Notes under the pieces: model-generated
What the model was told of the DNA's origin: nothing
What the model saw: the letters and a program-made list of their open reading frames with translations, nothing else
The model's database searches: none
Position numbers and translations under genes: made by a program
In this document: positions 51,904 through 64,000 of the stretch, one piece after another
Position numbering within the stretch: the stretch's first letter is position 1
Layout of the letters: the number at the start of each line of letters is the position of its first letter
DNA from: Arthrobacter sp. FW306-07-I
GTDB lineage: Bacteria; Actinomycetota; Actinomycetes; Actinomycetales; Micrococcaceae
Direction: 5' to 3'
NCBI RefSeq assembly: GCF_021800405.1
Contig: NZ_CP084550.1
Coordinates: forward strand, 4,154,001 to 4,218,000
Length of the DNA: 64,000 bases

Positions 51904-53928
51904 TCAGTCCATGCCGCGCAGGTCCAGCACCAGCTCGGTATCACCGTCGGCCTGCAGGACCACCGGGATGCCCCAGTCCTGCTGGTAAAGGTGGCAGGCG
52001 GCGTGGTCCGGGATCTCGCCGTCCTCGGTCTCGGGGCCGTCGCAGGCGGCGGCGCGGGCGGTGATGTGCAGCACGCCCTCGGGCACGTCCGCGGACAGCT
52101 CCAGGGTGCGCAGCAGTCCCACCGAGGTTCCGCCGCCGGATACCAGCAGCTCGGGCGGGGTGGAGGAGATCTTCAGCTGGGTGGGGTCGCCCCAGCGGTC
52201 ATCGAGCTTCTGTCCGGTGGGCGCCGTGAAGCGGACGGTCAGGTCCAGCGTGCCGGGCGCCACGGGGCTCTTGGGCCGCTGGGTCTGGGACGCGCCCTCG
52301 TCCACCTGCTGCGCTTCCTTGGGGATCGGTACGTACACCAGCTGGTGCTTGTTGGCCTCAACCACCACCAGCAGGGGTTCCGATCCCGCGGACTGCGTGT
52401 GGTCCACGATCACGTCGGAGGGCTCGGCGAGGCCGCGGGCCAGGGTGGACACGGTGCCGGACGCGGGGTCGTAGCGGCGCACGGCTCCGTTGTAGGTGTC
52501 GGCAATCGCCACGGAGCCGTCGGGCAGGACCGTGACGCCGAGCGGGTGCTGAAGCCGGGCTTCGGAGGCGGGGCCGTCGCGGAAGCCGAAATCGAACAGG
52601 CCCTTGCCCACAGCGGTCTCCACGGTGATGGTGCCGCCGTCGGCGATGACCAGTTTCCGGAGGGCGGAGGTTTCGGAATCCGCAACCCAGATGTTGCCGT
52701 CGGCGTCTTCGGCCAGGCCGGAGGACTGGGCGAACCAGGATTCGTGCGCCGGTCCGTCCAGGAGGCCTTCCAGACCATTGCCGGCGATGATCGACACGGC
52801 ACCGGTGACGGGGTCAAAGCTGAAGATCTGGTGCGTGCCGGCCATAGCCACTACCACCGCGTTCAGCTTGCGCGACCACACAACGTCCCAGGGCGAGCTC
52901 AGCGCAACGTCCAGCGGGTCGTTGCCCAGTGAGCCGCTGAAGCCGGCGCCTTCCTCGTCCACGCGCGCAGGCCCGGTTTCCAGCAGCCGCTGGATGCCGT
53001 TGCCTGCCAGGGTGGAGGCCTTGCCGTCCGTGAGCGAGAGTCCGCGCAGGCGGTGGTTGACCGAGTCGGCAATGACGACGTCGTAGCCCGCCTTGGCTGC
53101 CACGTCTTCCGGCAGCAGGACCAGGCCCTGGGGTTCGTTGAACTGGGCGCTGGCGGTGTCCCCCGCGGCGGGACCGTCGGCGTAGCCCTTGGTGCCCGAG
53201 CCGAAGGTGGCCAGGACGGTTTCGAAGTCGGTGCCTAGTTCCACCAGGCGGTGGTGCCCGGTGTCGGTGACCAGCCAGGAGCCCTTGTCGGCAGCAACGG
53301 CGGCTGCGGCACCTGCTGGCGTGCCGTCGTCGGACGTTCCAGCCAAGGCCGTGGATCCGCGGCCCGGCGGCAGGAAGAGCGCCTTGCCGGGGAAGCGCAG
53401 GGTGCCGGAGGTCGCCTCGGGCGCCACGTAGGGGCCTGAGCCGCGGTGCAGCGTGCCCTTGGCTTCGTGCTCGGCGATCAGTTCGGGGATCAGGACGGCC
53501 AACCCGTCCGCGTGGCCCTCACCGGAGAGGTGGGCCACGATGTAGCCCTCCGGGTCGATGACCACCAGGGTGGGCCAGGCGCGGGCCGTGTAGGCCTTCC
53601 AGGTGTCCAGCTCGGGGTCATCCAGCACGGGGTGGTGGATCTCGTAGCGCTCCACGGCCGCGGCCAGCGCCACCGGGTCCGCCTCGTGCTCGAACTTGGG
53701 CGAGTGGACGCCCACGGTGACCAGCACATCGGAATACTGCTGCTCCAGCGGGCGCAGCTCATCCAGGACGTGCAGGCAGTTGATGCAGCAGAAGGTCCAG
53801 AAATCGAGCAGCACGATCTTGCCGCGCAGGGCCTCCAGGTCAAGGGTCTTGCCACCGGTGTTCAACCAGTTGCGGCCCACCAGTTCGGAGGCCCGGACCC
53901 GGGCATGCGTGCGTACGGTTTCGCTCAT
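51904..53928 (-). CDS. Thioredoxin-like protein with NHL-repeat propeller
   Basis: A 674-residue protein. Residues ~10-150 are a thioredoxin/AhpC-TSA-like domain with F-W-T-F-C-C-I-N-C (redox pair C48/C51) and the cis-proline region ARAWPTLVVID. The middle is an NHL beta-propeller (PQGLVLLPEDVAAKAGYDVV, GVTVLPDGSVAIADTYNGAV). A C-terminal domain ends in LVLDLRGMD. There is no signal peptide. The ATG overlaps the stop of the CopD-CtaG gene, so the two are coupled; thiol control of copper or cytochrome-oxidase assembly is a possible role. Confidence 0.85.
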   Translation of the reverse strand: MSETVRTHARVRASELVGRNWLNTGGKTLDLEALRGKIVLLDFWTFCCINCLHVLDELRPLEQQYSDVLVTVGVHSPKFEHEADPVALAAAVERYEIHHPVLDDPELDTWKAYTARAWPTLVVIDPEGYIVAHLSGEGHADGLAVLIPELIAEHEAKGTLHRGSGPYVAPEATSGTLRFPGKALFLPPGRGSTALAGTSDDGTPAGAAAAVAADKGSWLVTDTGHHRLVELGTDFETVLATFGSGTKGYADGPAAGDTASAQFNEPQGLVLLPEDVAAKAGYDVVIADSVNHRLRGLSLTDGKASTLAGNGIQRLLETGPARVDEEGAGFSGSLGNDPLDVALSSPWDVVWSRKLNAVVVAMAGTHQIFSFDPVTGAVSIIAGNGLEGLLDGPAHESWFAQSSGLAEDADGNIWVADSETSALRKLVIADGGTITVETAVGKGLFDFGFRDGPASEARLQHPLGVTVLPDGSVAIADTYNGAVRRYDPASGTVSTLARGLAEPSDVIVDHTQSAGSEPLLVVVEANKHQLVYVPIPKEAQQVDEGASQTQRPKSPVAPGTLDLTVRFTAPTGQKLDDRWGDPTQLKISSTPPELLVSGGGTSVGLLRTLELSADVPEGVLHITARAAACDGPETEDGEIPDHAACHLYQQDWGIPVVLQADGDTELVLDLRGMD

Positions 53929-56120
53929 CAGCGTCCTTCCAGCTTGTTGCGTTCAGCCAGCCTGGCATCGCGTTCGGCCAATTTGGCAAACATATCGTTG
54001 TAAGCGGTTAGATCGGCGTCATTATTCCTGTCCGCCGCGCGGTCCACGCGTGTCGCCTCCCGCTGGCTCGACCCGGACCACATAATGGCGACGCCGATCG
54101 CCACCAGCAGCGTGGGCACCTCACCGATGCCCCAGGCCACGGCGCCGCCGGCCTGCTGGTCCGCCAGTGCCGAGGGGCCCCAGGCACGGCCCAGGTTGCC
54201 GAAGTAGTCCGCGGCCAGGAGCCCGGTCCCGCCCATGATGGAGACCCCGAAGAAGGCGTGGAAGCCCATGGTGGCCAGGAGCAGGAGCAGCCGCATGGGG
54301 TACGGGGCGCGGCGGGGAAGCGGGTCCGTACCGATCATGGTCAGCACGAAGATGTACCCCGTCAGCAGGAAGTGCAGGTTCATCAGTTCATGGCCCACGT
54401 GCTCCCGCATGGCGAAGCCGAACAGGTCCGAGTAGTAGAACAGCACGATGGAGCCGGCAAAGTTGGCCGCCGCGAACAGCGGGTGCGTGACCAGCTGCGA
54501 GAACTTGGAGTGCACGAAGACCAGGAGCCACTCCCGCATGCCGCGGGAGCCGTCGCCACGGGCAGGCAGCGCACGCAGTGCCAGGGTCACCGGAGCCCCC
54601 AGCACCAGGAAGATCGGCGCCACCATGGTCAGCGCCATGTGGTCCACCATGTGCGCGGAGAACAGGATGCGGCCATAGACCGACGGCGGCCCGGACGTGA
54701 TGTAGGTCAGCACCACCAGGCCAATGACCCAGTTCAGCGACCGGAACCAGGGCCAGGAGTCGCCTCGCCTGAGGATCCTGGCGACGCCCATGAAGTAGGT
54801 CACCAGCCCGAACAGGGCAACGCCCACCCAGATCCAGTCCAGCCGCCACTCGGTGAGCCAGCGTTCCGGTGTGAGTTCGGGCGGCAGCTCGTAGCCGCTG
54901 AGGATGAAGGCGGGTGACGCGTTGGGGGCCGGCTCGGTGGGCTGTGGCGGGGCTGAGCGGCCCAGGGCCACGGCGATGCCGGACGTGGCGCCCATGATCA
55001 GCAATTCTGCGACAATGAGCTGCCACAGGACGCGCCTGGAGGACAGGGTGGAGCCTTTGCGTCCCAGCTGCGGAATGACCCACTGCCGGTGCATGAAGCC
55101 GATGCCGCCCAACACCACTGCGGCTGCGGTCTTGGCCAGGATCAGCTGTCCGTAGGCGGAACCGAAGAGATCGGACCAGCTGGTGACGCGGATGCTGGCG
55201 TTGATGATGCCTGAGGCGAAGACCAGTACGAAAGCGAACCCGGCCAGGCTGGAGAAGCGCCGGAGGGTGGGTTCGGTGATGTCAGTTGCCGCGCCGGGCT
55301 TCGCGTCGGTCAGGATGCCGGAGAGCAGGGCCAGGGTGATGATGCCGCCCACCCAGGTGGTCACGCCCACAAGGTGCAGGCCGAGCGAGTTGATTGCGCC
55401 TTCGTGGTCGGAAGAGCTTGACGAGTGGCCGATCAGGGCTGTCGGTACCAGGCCGATCAGGGCCAGAATGAGGGTGAGGGCCAGGCCGCCCAGGGACCGG
55501 ACGCCGAACAGCGCGGTGGTGACCACTGCGGCAATGATGATGACGGCGAGCCATGCGCGGCCGGTTTCAATATCGGTCATGAAGTAGACCAGCGCCTGGG
55601 TGAAGGCGGGATCACCGGACAGCCCCTGCCCTGCTACGTCGCCGTACGTGAGTACCAGGACTGCGATGGCGGACAAGGCCCACACGGCACCGGCGACAGC
55701 TGCTATCGCCAGCGCGCGGGTGAAGGCGGGGTGCTCCGGTACTTCACTGCCTCCTGAAGCTGCCGTTCCCCGGCCTCGCGGGGTGTGGTGCCGGGCGTTG
55801 AGGTTCTTCGGAAGGATGCCGACGGCGAAGACCAGGCCCCCGACGACGGTCGCCAACGAAACGTTATGGATGGCCTTGCTGATCGGCAGGCCCCACCGGA
55901 CCAGTGCACCGGGATCGGCAACGCTGCGGGCCGCTGCGGCGCCGGAGAAGATCAGGGCTGCTGCGAGGCCAAGGAAGAGCGCCGCCAGGCCCGCAAGCTG
56001 CCAGGGCAGCGTAATCCCCCGGGTTCCGGCATCCCGGACCGCAGCTCCCTTGCCGGGATCGGTCTGGGGAGGGGTGGAACGTGGTTTTGCGGCAGAAGAC
56101 ACCATTCCATTGTCCGCCAC
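53928..56120 (-). CDS. CopD-CtaG fusion, copper/cytochrome c oxidase assembly membrane protein
   Basis: A 730-residue polytopic protein with some 15 or more membrane helices. The N-terminal half is CopD-like (ALIFSGAAAARSVADPGALV, KAIHNVSLATVVGGLVF, and GLHLVGVTTWVGGIITLALL with the conserved His). The C-terminal half is caa3-type CtaG (RILFSAHMVDHMALTMVAPI, VTLALRALPARGDGS, LMNLHFLLTGYIFVLTMIGT, GFHAFFGVSIMGGTGLLAAD). It likely delivers copper to cytochrome oxidase or to the cytosol. It is followed, with start/stop overlap, by NHL-thioredoxin. The cytosolic tail is charged. Confidence 0.9.
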   Translation of the reverse strand: MADNGMVSSAAKPRSTPPQTDPGKGAAVRDAGTRGITLPWQLAGLAALFLGLAAALIFSGAAAARSVADPGALVRWGLPISKAIHNVSLATVVGGLVFAVGILPKNLNARHHTPRGRGTAASGGSEVPEHPAFTRALAIAAVAGAVWALSAIAVLVLTYGDVAGQGLSGDPAFTQALVYFMTDIETGRAWLAVIIIAAVVTTALFGVRSLGGLALTLILALIGLVPTALIGHSSSSSDHEGAINSLGLHLVGVTTWVGGIITLALLSGILTDAKPGAATDITEPTLRRFSSLAGFAFVLVFASGIINASIRVTSWSDLFGSAYGQLILAKTAAAVVLGGIGFMHRQWVIPQLGRKGSTLSSRRVLWQLIVAELLIMGATSGIAVALGRSAPPQPTEPAPNASPAFILSGYELPPELTPERWLTEWRLDWIWVGVALFGLVTYFMGVARILRRGDSWPWFRSLNWVIGLVVLTYITSGPPSVYGRILFSAHMVDHMALTMVAPIFLVLGAPVTLALRALPARGDGSRGMREWLLVFVHSKFSQLVTHPLFAAANFAGSIVLFYYSDLFGFAMREHVGHELMNLHFLLTGYIFVLTMIGTDPLPRRAPYPMRLLLLLATMGFHAFFGVSIMGGTGLLAADYFGNLGRAWGPSALADQQAGGAVAWGIGEVPTLLVAIGVAIMWSGSSQREATRVDRAADRNNDADLTAYNDMFAKLAERDARLAERNKLEGR

Positions 56121-56154
56121 GCCCGCCCAGGCCGCGAATCCGGGTTAAAAAGCA

Positions 56155-56184
56155 AGGAGCGGCAACCTCTCGGTTGCCGCTCCT
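56155..56184 (-). terminator. Terminator of the HU gene
   Basis: A perfect 13-bp stem AGGAGCGGCAACC/GGTTGCCGCTCCT with a TCTC loop, followed on the minus strand by TTGCTTTTTAA, a typical intrinsic terminator 33 bp after the stop. Confidence 0.9.
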
Positions 56185-56216
56185 GTTCCGGCCGGTGATA
56201 TGCCGGCAGGGGAAGC

Positions 56217-56501
56217 CTACTTCTTGGAGACTGCAGCCTTCAGCTTGGAGCCTGCGGTCAGCTTCACGCTGTGGCCTGCTGCAATCTGGATGGTCTCGCC
56301 GGTCTGCGGGTTGCGGCCGGTGCGGGCTGCACGGTCGGTGCGCTCAACTGCGAGCCAGCCCGGGATGGTGATCTTCTCGCCGGCGGCGACAGAAGTCTCG
56401 AAAACCTCGAACAGTGCATCAAGGACGGAGTTAACGGCAGCCTGGCTGGTGCCGGCCTTGCCTGCTACCTCTGCAACAAGTTCACTACGGTTCTTAGCCA
56501 T
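56217..56501 (-). CDS. hup: HU-family nucleoid protein
   Basis: A 94-residue HU protein: N-terminal helices MAKNRSELVAEVAGKAGTSQ and the DNA-binding arm with the signature RTGRNPQTGETI. It lacks the long lysine-rich tail of mycobacterial and streptomycete HupB/HupS, so it is the short HU type. It bends and compacts DNA. AGGAGG lies eight bases before the ATG. The 32-bp repeat array lies ~185 bp upstream of its start, between it and the rRNA operon. Confidence 0.95.
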   Translation of the reverse strand: MAKNRSELVAEVAGKAGTSQAAVNSVLDALFEVFETSVAAGEKITIPGWLAVERTDRAARTGRNPQTGETIQIAAGHSVKLTAGSKLKAAVSKK

Positions 56502-56686
56502 TTATGTCCTCCTGGACGGTTCTGATTCTGGAGCCTGCACGCGGCATGCGCACAGGCCACTGTCCGAAAACTTACCAGCTTGGGCCCTTCCGATCCGCAA
56601 ATTCCGCGTGTTTCCGGGACTTTTTGAGGTTAATCACCGATTCCGGGCCATATTCGCGCCCCGTCGAGACTACTTTGCGCTCCCGG

Positions 56687-56949
56687 CCCGGTTTCCTCAC
56701 CGGCGCCCGCTCACTTCTGGCGGGTTCTCCCGCGACGCCGGCTCACGTCTGGCGGGTTCTCACCCGAGGCCCGCTCACCTCTGGCAGGTTCTCACCCGGC
56801 GCCCGCTCACGGGGCATGGCTAGAGGTGAGCGGGGGTTGATGTTCTACCCGCCAGAAGTGAGCTGGGGTTGATCGTTTACCGGTCAAAGGTGAGCGGGGG
56901 TTGGTGTTTTACCCGCCGGAGGTGGGCTGGGGTTTCTGGGAGCCGGGGC
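56687..56949. repeat. Eight 32-bp units in a four-against-four inverted array
   Basis: GCTCAC occurs at 56709, 56741, 56773 and 56805; GTGAGC (last copy GTGGGC) at 56826, 56858, 56890 and 56922, each set with exact 32-bp spacing. Left units are 56687-56718, 56719-56750, 56751-56782 and 56783-56814. A 7-bp centre CATGGCT (56815-56821) follows, then inverted units 56822-56853, 56854-56885, 56886-56917 and 56918-56949. The shared core is CCCGCCAGAGGTGAGCGGGG-like, spanning the unit boundary; the ~12 bp between cores differ between the two arms. The outermost units are degenerate. It is not protein-coding (32 is not a multiple of 3). Confidence 0.85.
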
Positions 56950-56973
56950 CTGGCGGCTGTGGTGGTTAAAGTG

Positions 56974-57007
56974 GTAGGGCCCTGACGTTTCGTTGTCAGG
57001 GCCCTAC
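56974..57007 (-). terminator. Terminator of the rRNA operon
   Basis: A perfect 13-bp stem GTAGGGCCCTGAC/GTCAGGGCCCTAC with an 8-nt loop lies just beyond the 3' end of 5S rRNA on the minus strand. Confidence 0.85.
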
Positions 57008-57019
57008 TCTAATAGTTGT

Positions 57020-57138
57020 TCCGGCGGTGACCTACTCTCCCACACCCTCCCGGGTGCAGTACCATCGGCGCTGTGGGTCTTAGCTTCCGGGTTCGGAATG
57101 GGACCGGGCGTTTCCCCCACGCTATGACCGCCGTAACC
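57020..57138 (-). rRNA. rrf: 5S ribosomal RNA
   Basis: On the minus strand the sequence begins GGTTACGGCGGTCATAGCG, contains the loop CCCATTCCGAACCCGGAAGC, and ends GGTCACCGCCGGAA, so the two ends pair (helix I). Length ~119 nt. It is the last gene of the 16S-23S-5S operon. End positions are estimated to within a few bases. Confidence 0.95.
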
Positions 57139-57260
57139 TTTTCACCCGAACCCCTTAGGTAATGCCGGGGGTGGGAAGACTTTGTGGTTACAACATTGGT
57201 GCTGGTGTTGTATTCAGTTGTTGGTTCCGTGCCATTAACCCGTGGTGTTGGGGGTTGTTG

Positions 57261-57287
57261 GTTGGGAACCACATAGTGGACGCAAGC
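57261..57287 (-). other. 3' arm of the pre-23S processing stem
   Basis: GTTGGGAACCACATAGTGGA and the following CGCAAGC are the inverse complement, with few mismatches, of 60546-60573 on the other side of 23S. The two would pair in the primary transcript and form the duplex cut by RNase III. Confidence 0.7.
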
Positions 57288-57302
57288 AGAGTTTGTATGT
57301 TC

Positions 57303-62464
<5,162 letters not shown>

Positions 62465-62694
62465 AACAAACAGACACAACCACAACCACCGGAAATAACG
62501 GCGACCACGGCTGCACAAAATTTGAAACCAGCCAAAAACACCATGCACACCACGGGGTGGCGGCACAGCACAATCAACCAATCACATTACATAATCGGTA
62601 TCAACAAACTTGGCACACTATTGAGTTCTCAAACAACAGACACACCCGGCACCACCCAAACCAACGTTCAGGATCGCTCCGGAGCAACTTTTCA
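62465..62694 (-). other. 16S leader region
   Basis: The transcribed leader carries TGTTTGAGAACTCAATAGTG (minus strand of 62616-62635), a motif conserved in actinobacterial rRNA leaders and related to boxA antitermination, and TTTGTTGATA (62599-62608), complementary to TATCAACAAA in the spacer behind 16S. No gene is present. Confidence 0.7.
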
Positions 62695-62723
62695 AACTTA
62701 CCCGATCCGGCCCGGCTTTGCAA
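62695..62723 (-). promoter_or_regulatory. Promoter of the rRNA operon
   Basis: On the minus strand TTGCAA (62723-62718), a 17-bp spacer and TAAGTT (62700-62695) form a good sigma70-type promoter with a GC-rich discriminator, ~230 bp before 16S. Further promoters upstream (62724-62910) are possible but not identifiable by eye. Confidence 0.65.
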
Positions 62724-62914
62724 ACCACGTTCCCGCGTCCAAAACCACCAGAATCAGCCCCCACCCACACACAGCACGCCACAAAAGCGAACCATTTCCA
62801 GGCCGTTCAAAAAAGGGGGGTTGGCCGCTATCTTTCCGCTTCAGCGGCGGCGACTCAGAAAACAATACCCCCACACAACCCCCACCGCAAATCGGGTAGA
62901 AGGAGCCCAAGGTA

Positions 62915-62950
62915 CCGCCGAAAACCCCGGAATGGCGGGGTTTCCGGCGG
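62915..62950 (-). terminator. Terminator between the beta-galactosidase gene and the rRNA promoter
   Basis: CCGCCGAAAACCCC (62915-62928) pairs with GGGGTTTCCGGCGG (62937-62950) at 13 of 14 positions. It lies ~75 bp downstream of the lacZ-type stop on the minus strand and insulates the rRNA promoter. Confidence 0.7.
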
Positions 62951-63024
62951 CAAACACCAGGCCTGGCATGCGAACAGAGCAGGAGAACGGCTTCTATGGA
63001 GTGGGTCACATCCGGACGGGCTTC

Positions 63025-64000
63025 TTACTCCACGCGCAGGACTACCTCGAAGTCAGCCTCCCGCGGCTTCAGTCGGTAGGGCTCCAGCACCCCGGGTCCA
63101 CAGGCCGCGGTCCCCACGCCCCTCAAGGCATGGTCCAAGTAAATGTAAGTGCGGCCGTCCGGCGCGAGGTCCGGCCTGTGGTTCACAGCGGCAAGCACGT
63201 CCAGGCCATAGGGCCGAACGGTCAGGGCAAACGGCTCGCCGGAAAGTCGCAGCTGCCTACCCCCGGTCTGCAGGACGGCGGACCGCACGCCGGACCGGGC
63301 GCCCGACTCCTGGGGGCGGACGTAGTCAACATCCAGGCCGGCGGGAGTCGATTCGAACCATCCCAGACGTGCGCCCTGGCCGGTGTCCGGGTAACTCTGA
63401 TGCGGACCTTGGCCCAGCCATCCCACAGAGCCTATCTCCGCCCCCAGAATGAGCTCCAGGCCGATCCGGGCCCACTCGACGTCGAAGCCCGCGTTGACCC
63501 AGTCCCCTACAGGTTTGACCTGCGTCCGGAGTGCCAGCGAACCGTCGCTGCTGGTCCACAGGTAGTCCACCAGTACCCCAAACTGCTTGTCCGCCGCGGC
63601 GACGCGCGTGCTCACGCGAAGGTGCTCACCGCCGTCGTCCGTTGACTCCGCACTGATTCCCAGCAGGCGGGGGTGCAACCGGTGGAGTCCTGCGTCCTGC
63701 CATTGGGTGGCAAGCGGGCGGGGGTCCGTGCCGCCCCATTCGCGCCCAAGGTCGTTGTCGGTCGGCGGCCACCACAGGACCAAGGAAAGTTTCTCAACAG
63801 GCAGCCCGGCAATCGAGGTGGGCATCCCCGTGGCCCGGTCGAATACCGCGGTGCCGAGCCGCAGCTCCTCGTCGCCCACCTCCACGGAGTCACGCGCCGG
63901 CACCCCCGCACCCGGAGGAGCGAAGCGGGCCCCCTGCCCCCAGGCGATCTCGTGGCCGTCACCGGCCCAGGCGGTGTCTGCGGCCAGCACGGCACTGACA
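63025..64000 (-). CDS. lacZ: Beta-galactosidase (LacZ, GH2), C-terminal part
   Basis: The frame is open to the window edge, so the 5' part, including the catalytic barrel, lies outside. The visible ~325 residues are the LacZ small-chain domain (Bgal_small_N): LVLWWPPTDNDLGREWGG, LGQGPHQSYPDTGQGARLG, and DYVRPQESGARSGVRSAVL. This C-terminal domain helps build the active site of long LacZ-type enzymes (~1000 residues). It is on the same strand as the rRNA operon and separated from it by a terminator. Confidence 0.9.
   Translation of the reverse strand, partial: VSAVLAADTAWAGDGHEIAWGQGARFAPPGAGVPARDSVEVGDEELRLGTAVFDRATGMPTSIAGLPVEKLSLVLWWPPTDNDLGREWGGTDPRPLATQWQDAGLHRLHPRLLGISAESTDDGGEHLRVSTRVAAADKQFGVLVDYLWTSSDGSLALRTQVKPVGDWVNAGFDVEWARIGLELILGAEIGSVGWLGQGPHQSYPDTGQGARLGWFESTPAGLDVDYVRPQESGARSGVRSAVLQTGGRQLRLSGEPFALTVRPYGLDVLAAVNHRPDLAPDGRTYIYLDHALRGVGTAACGPGVLEPYRLKPREADFEVVLRVE

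Noticed and set aside
56687..56949. CRISPR array
   Set aside because: The period is regular, but the segments between cores are only ~12 bp and are similar within each arm, the array reverses orientation in the middle, and no cas genes are nearby.

Overview
The window is 64 kb of high-GC DNA from an actinobacterium, most likely an Arthrobacter/Pseudarthrobacter-type member of the Micrococcaceae. The grounds are the 16S/23S/5S sequence on the minus strand, the tRNA-less 16S-23S spacer, an HU protein next to the rRNA operon, strong GC3 bias, and many GTG/TTG starts and 4-bp stop/start overlaps. All calls come from reading the sequence and the translations; no database search was run.

Layout. 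1-3.3 kb: end of an IclR-type regulator, an MFS transporter with a clear promoter and terminator, and a decayed ABC exporter. 3.3-17.1 kb: a catabolic island on the plus strand with HyuA/HyuB (ATP-dependent hydantoinase/oxoprolinase), a ribose-type ABC importer, a motif-less HyuA-like protein overlapping a DUF917 (S-Me-THD) protein, a PucR-type regulator, a GAF protein, an amidohydrolase, and a YbhB protein whose start codon looks lost at a recombination scar. 17.2-22.4 kb: a flavin monooxygenase, an alpha/beta hydrolase, and a LacI-SDR-BKACE cluster that reads as hydroxyacid to keto acid to C-C cleavage. 22.4-26 kb: a second YbhB, an IS481-type element with a 6-bp target duplication, a yeast-type cytosine deaminase, a YciI protein and a secreted intradiol-dioxygenase-like lipoprotein.

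26-32.3 kb: a LacI-controlled fructo-oligosaccharide operon (binding protein, two permeases, cytosolic GH32) with two palindromic operators placed on the promoter and no ATPase gene. 33-38.7 kb: GntR/FCD and LysR regulators beside a PrpF-type isomerase, DctA and a MatC-like carrier, i.e. di/tricarboxylate use. 38.9-47.8 kb: a six-gene minus-strand operon (polar amino-acid ABC importer, DUF1684, two flavin monooxygenases) divergent from an FAD/NAD(P)-binding protein and a GNAT acetyltransferase; the gene set resembles sulfur-compound salvage clusters such as Bacillus yxe. 47.9-56.5 kb: a HerA-like ATPase, an anchored protein, an AbiEi/DUF559 protein, NHL-thioredoxin, a CopD-CtaG fusion and HU.

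56.7-64 kb: an unusual array of eight 32-bp units arranged four against four, then the rRNA operon (16S-23S-5S, transcribed right to left) with its promoter and processing stems, and the 3' part of a LacZ-type beta-galactosidase cut by the window edge. A three-copy dispersed palindrome (19.3, 32.8 and 38.8 kb) and several strong hairpin terminators lie between genes.
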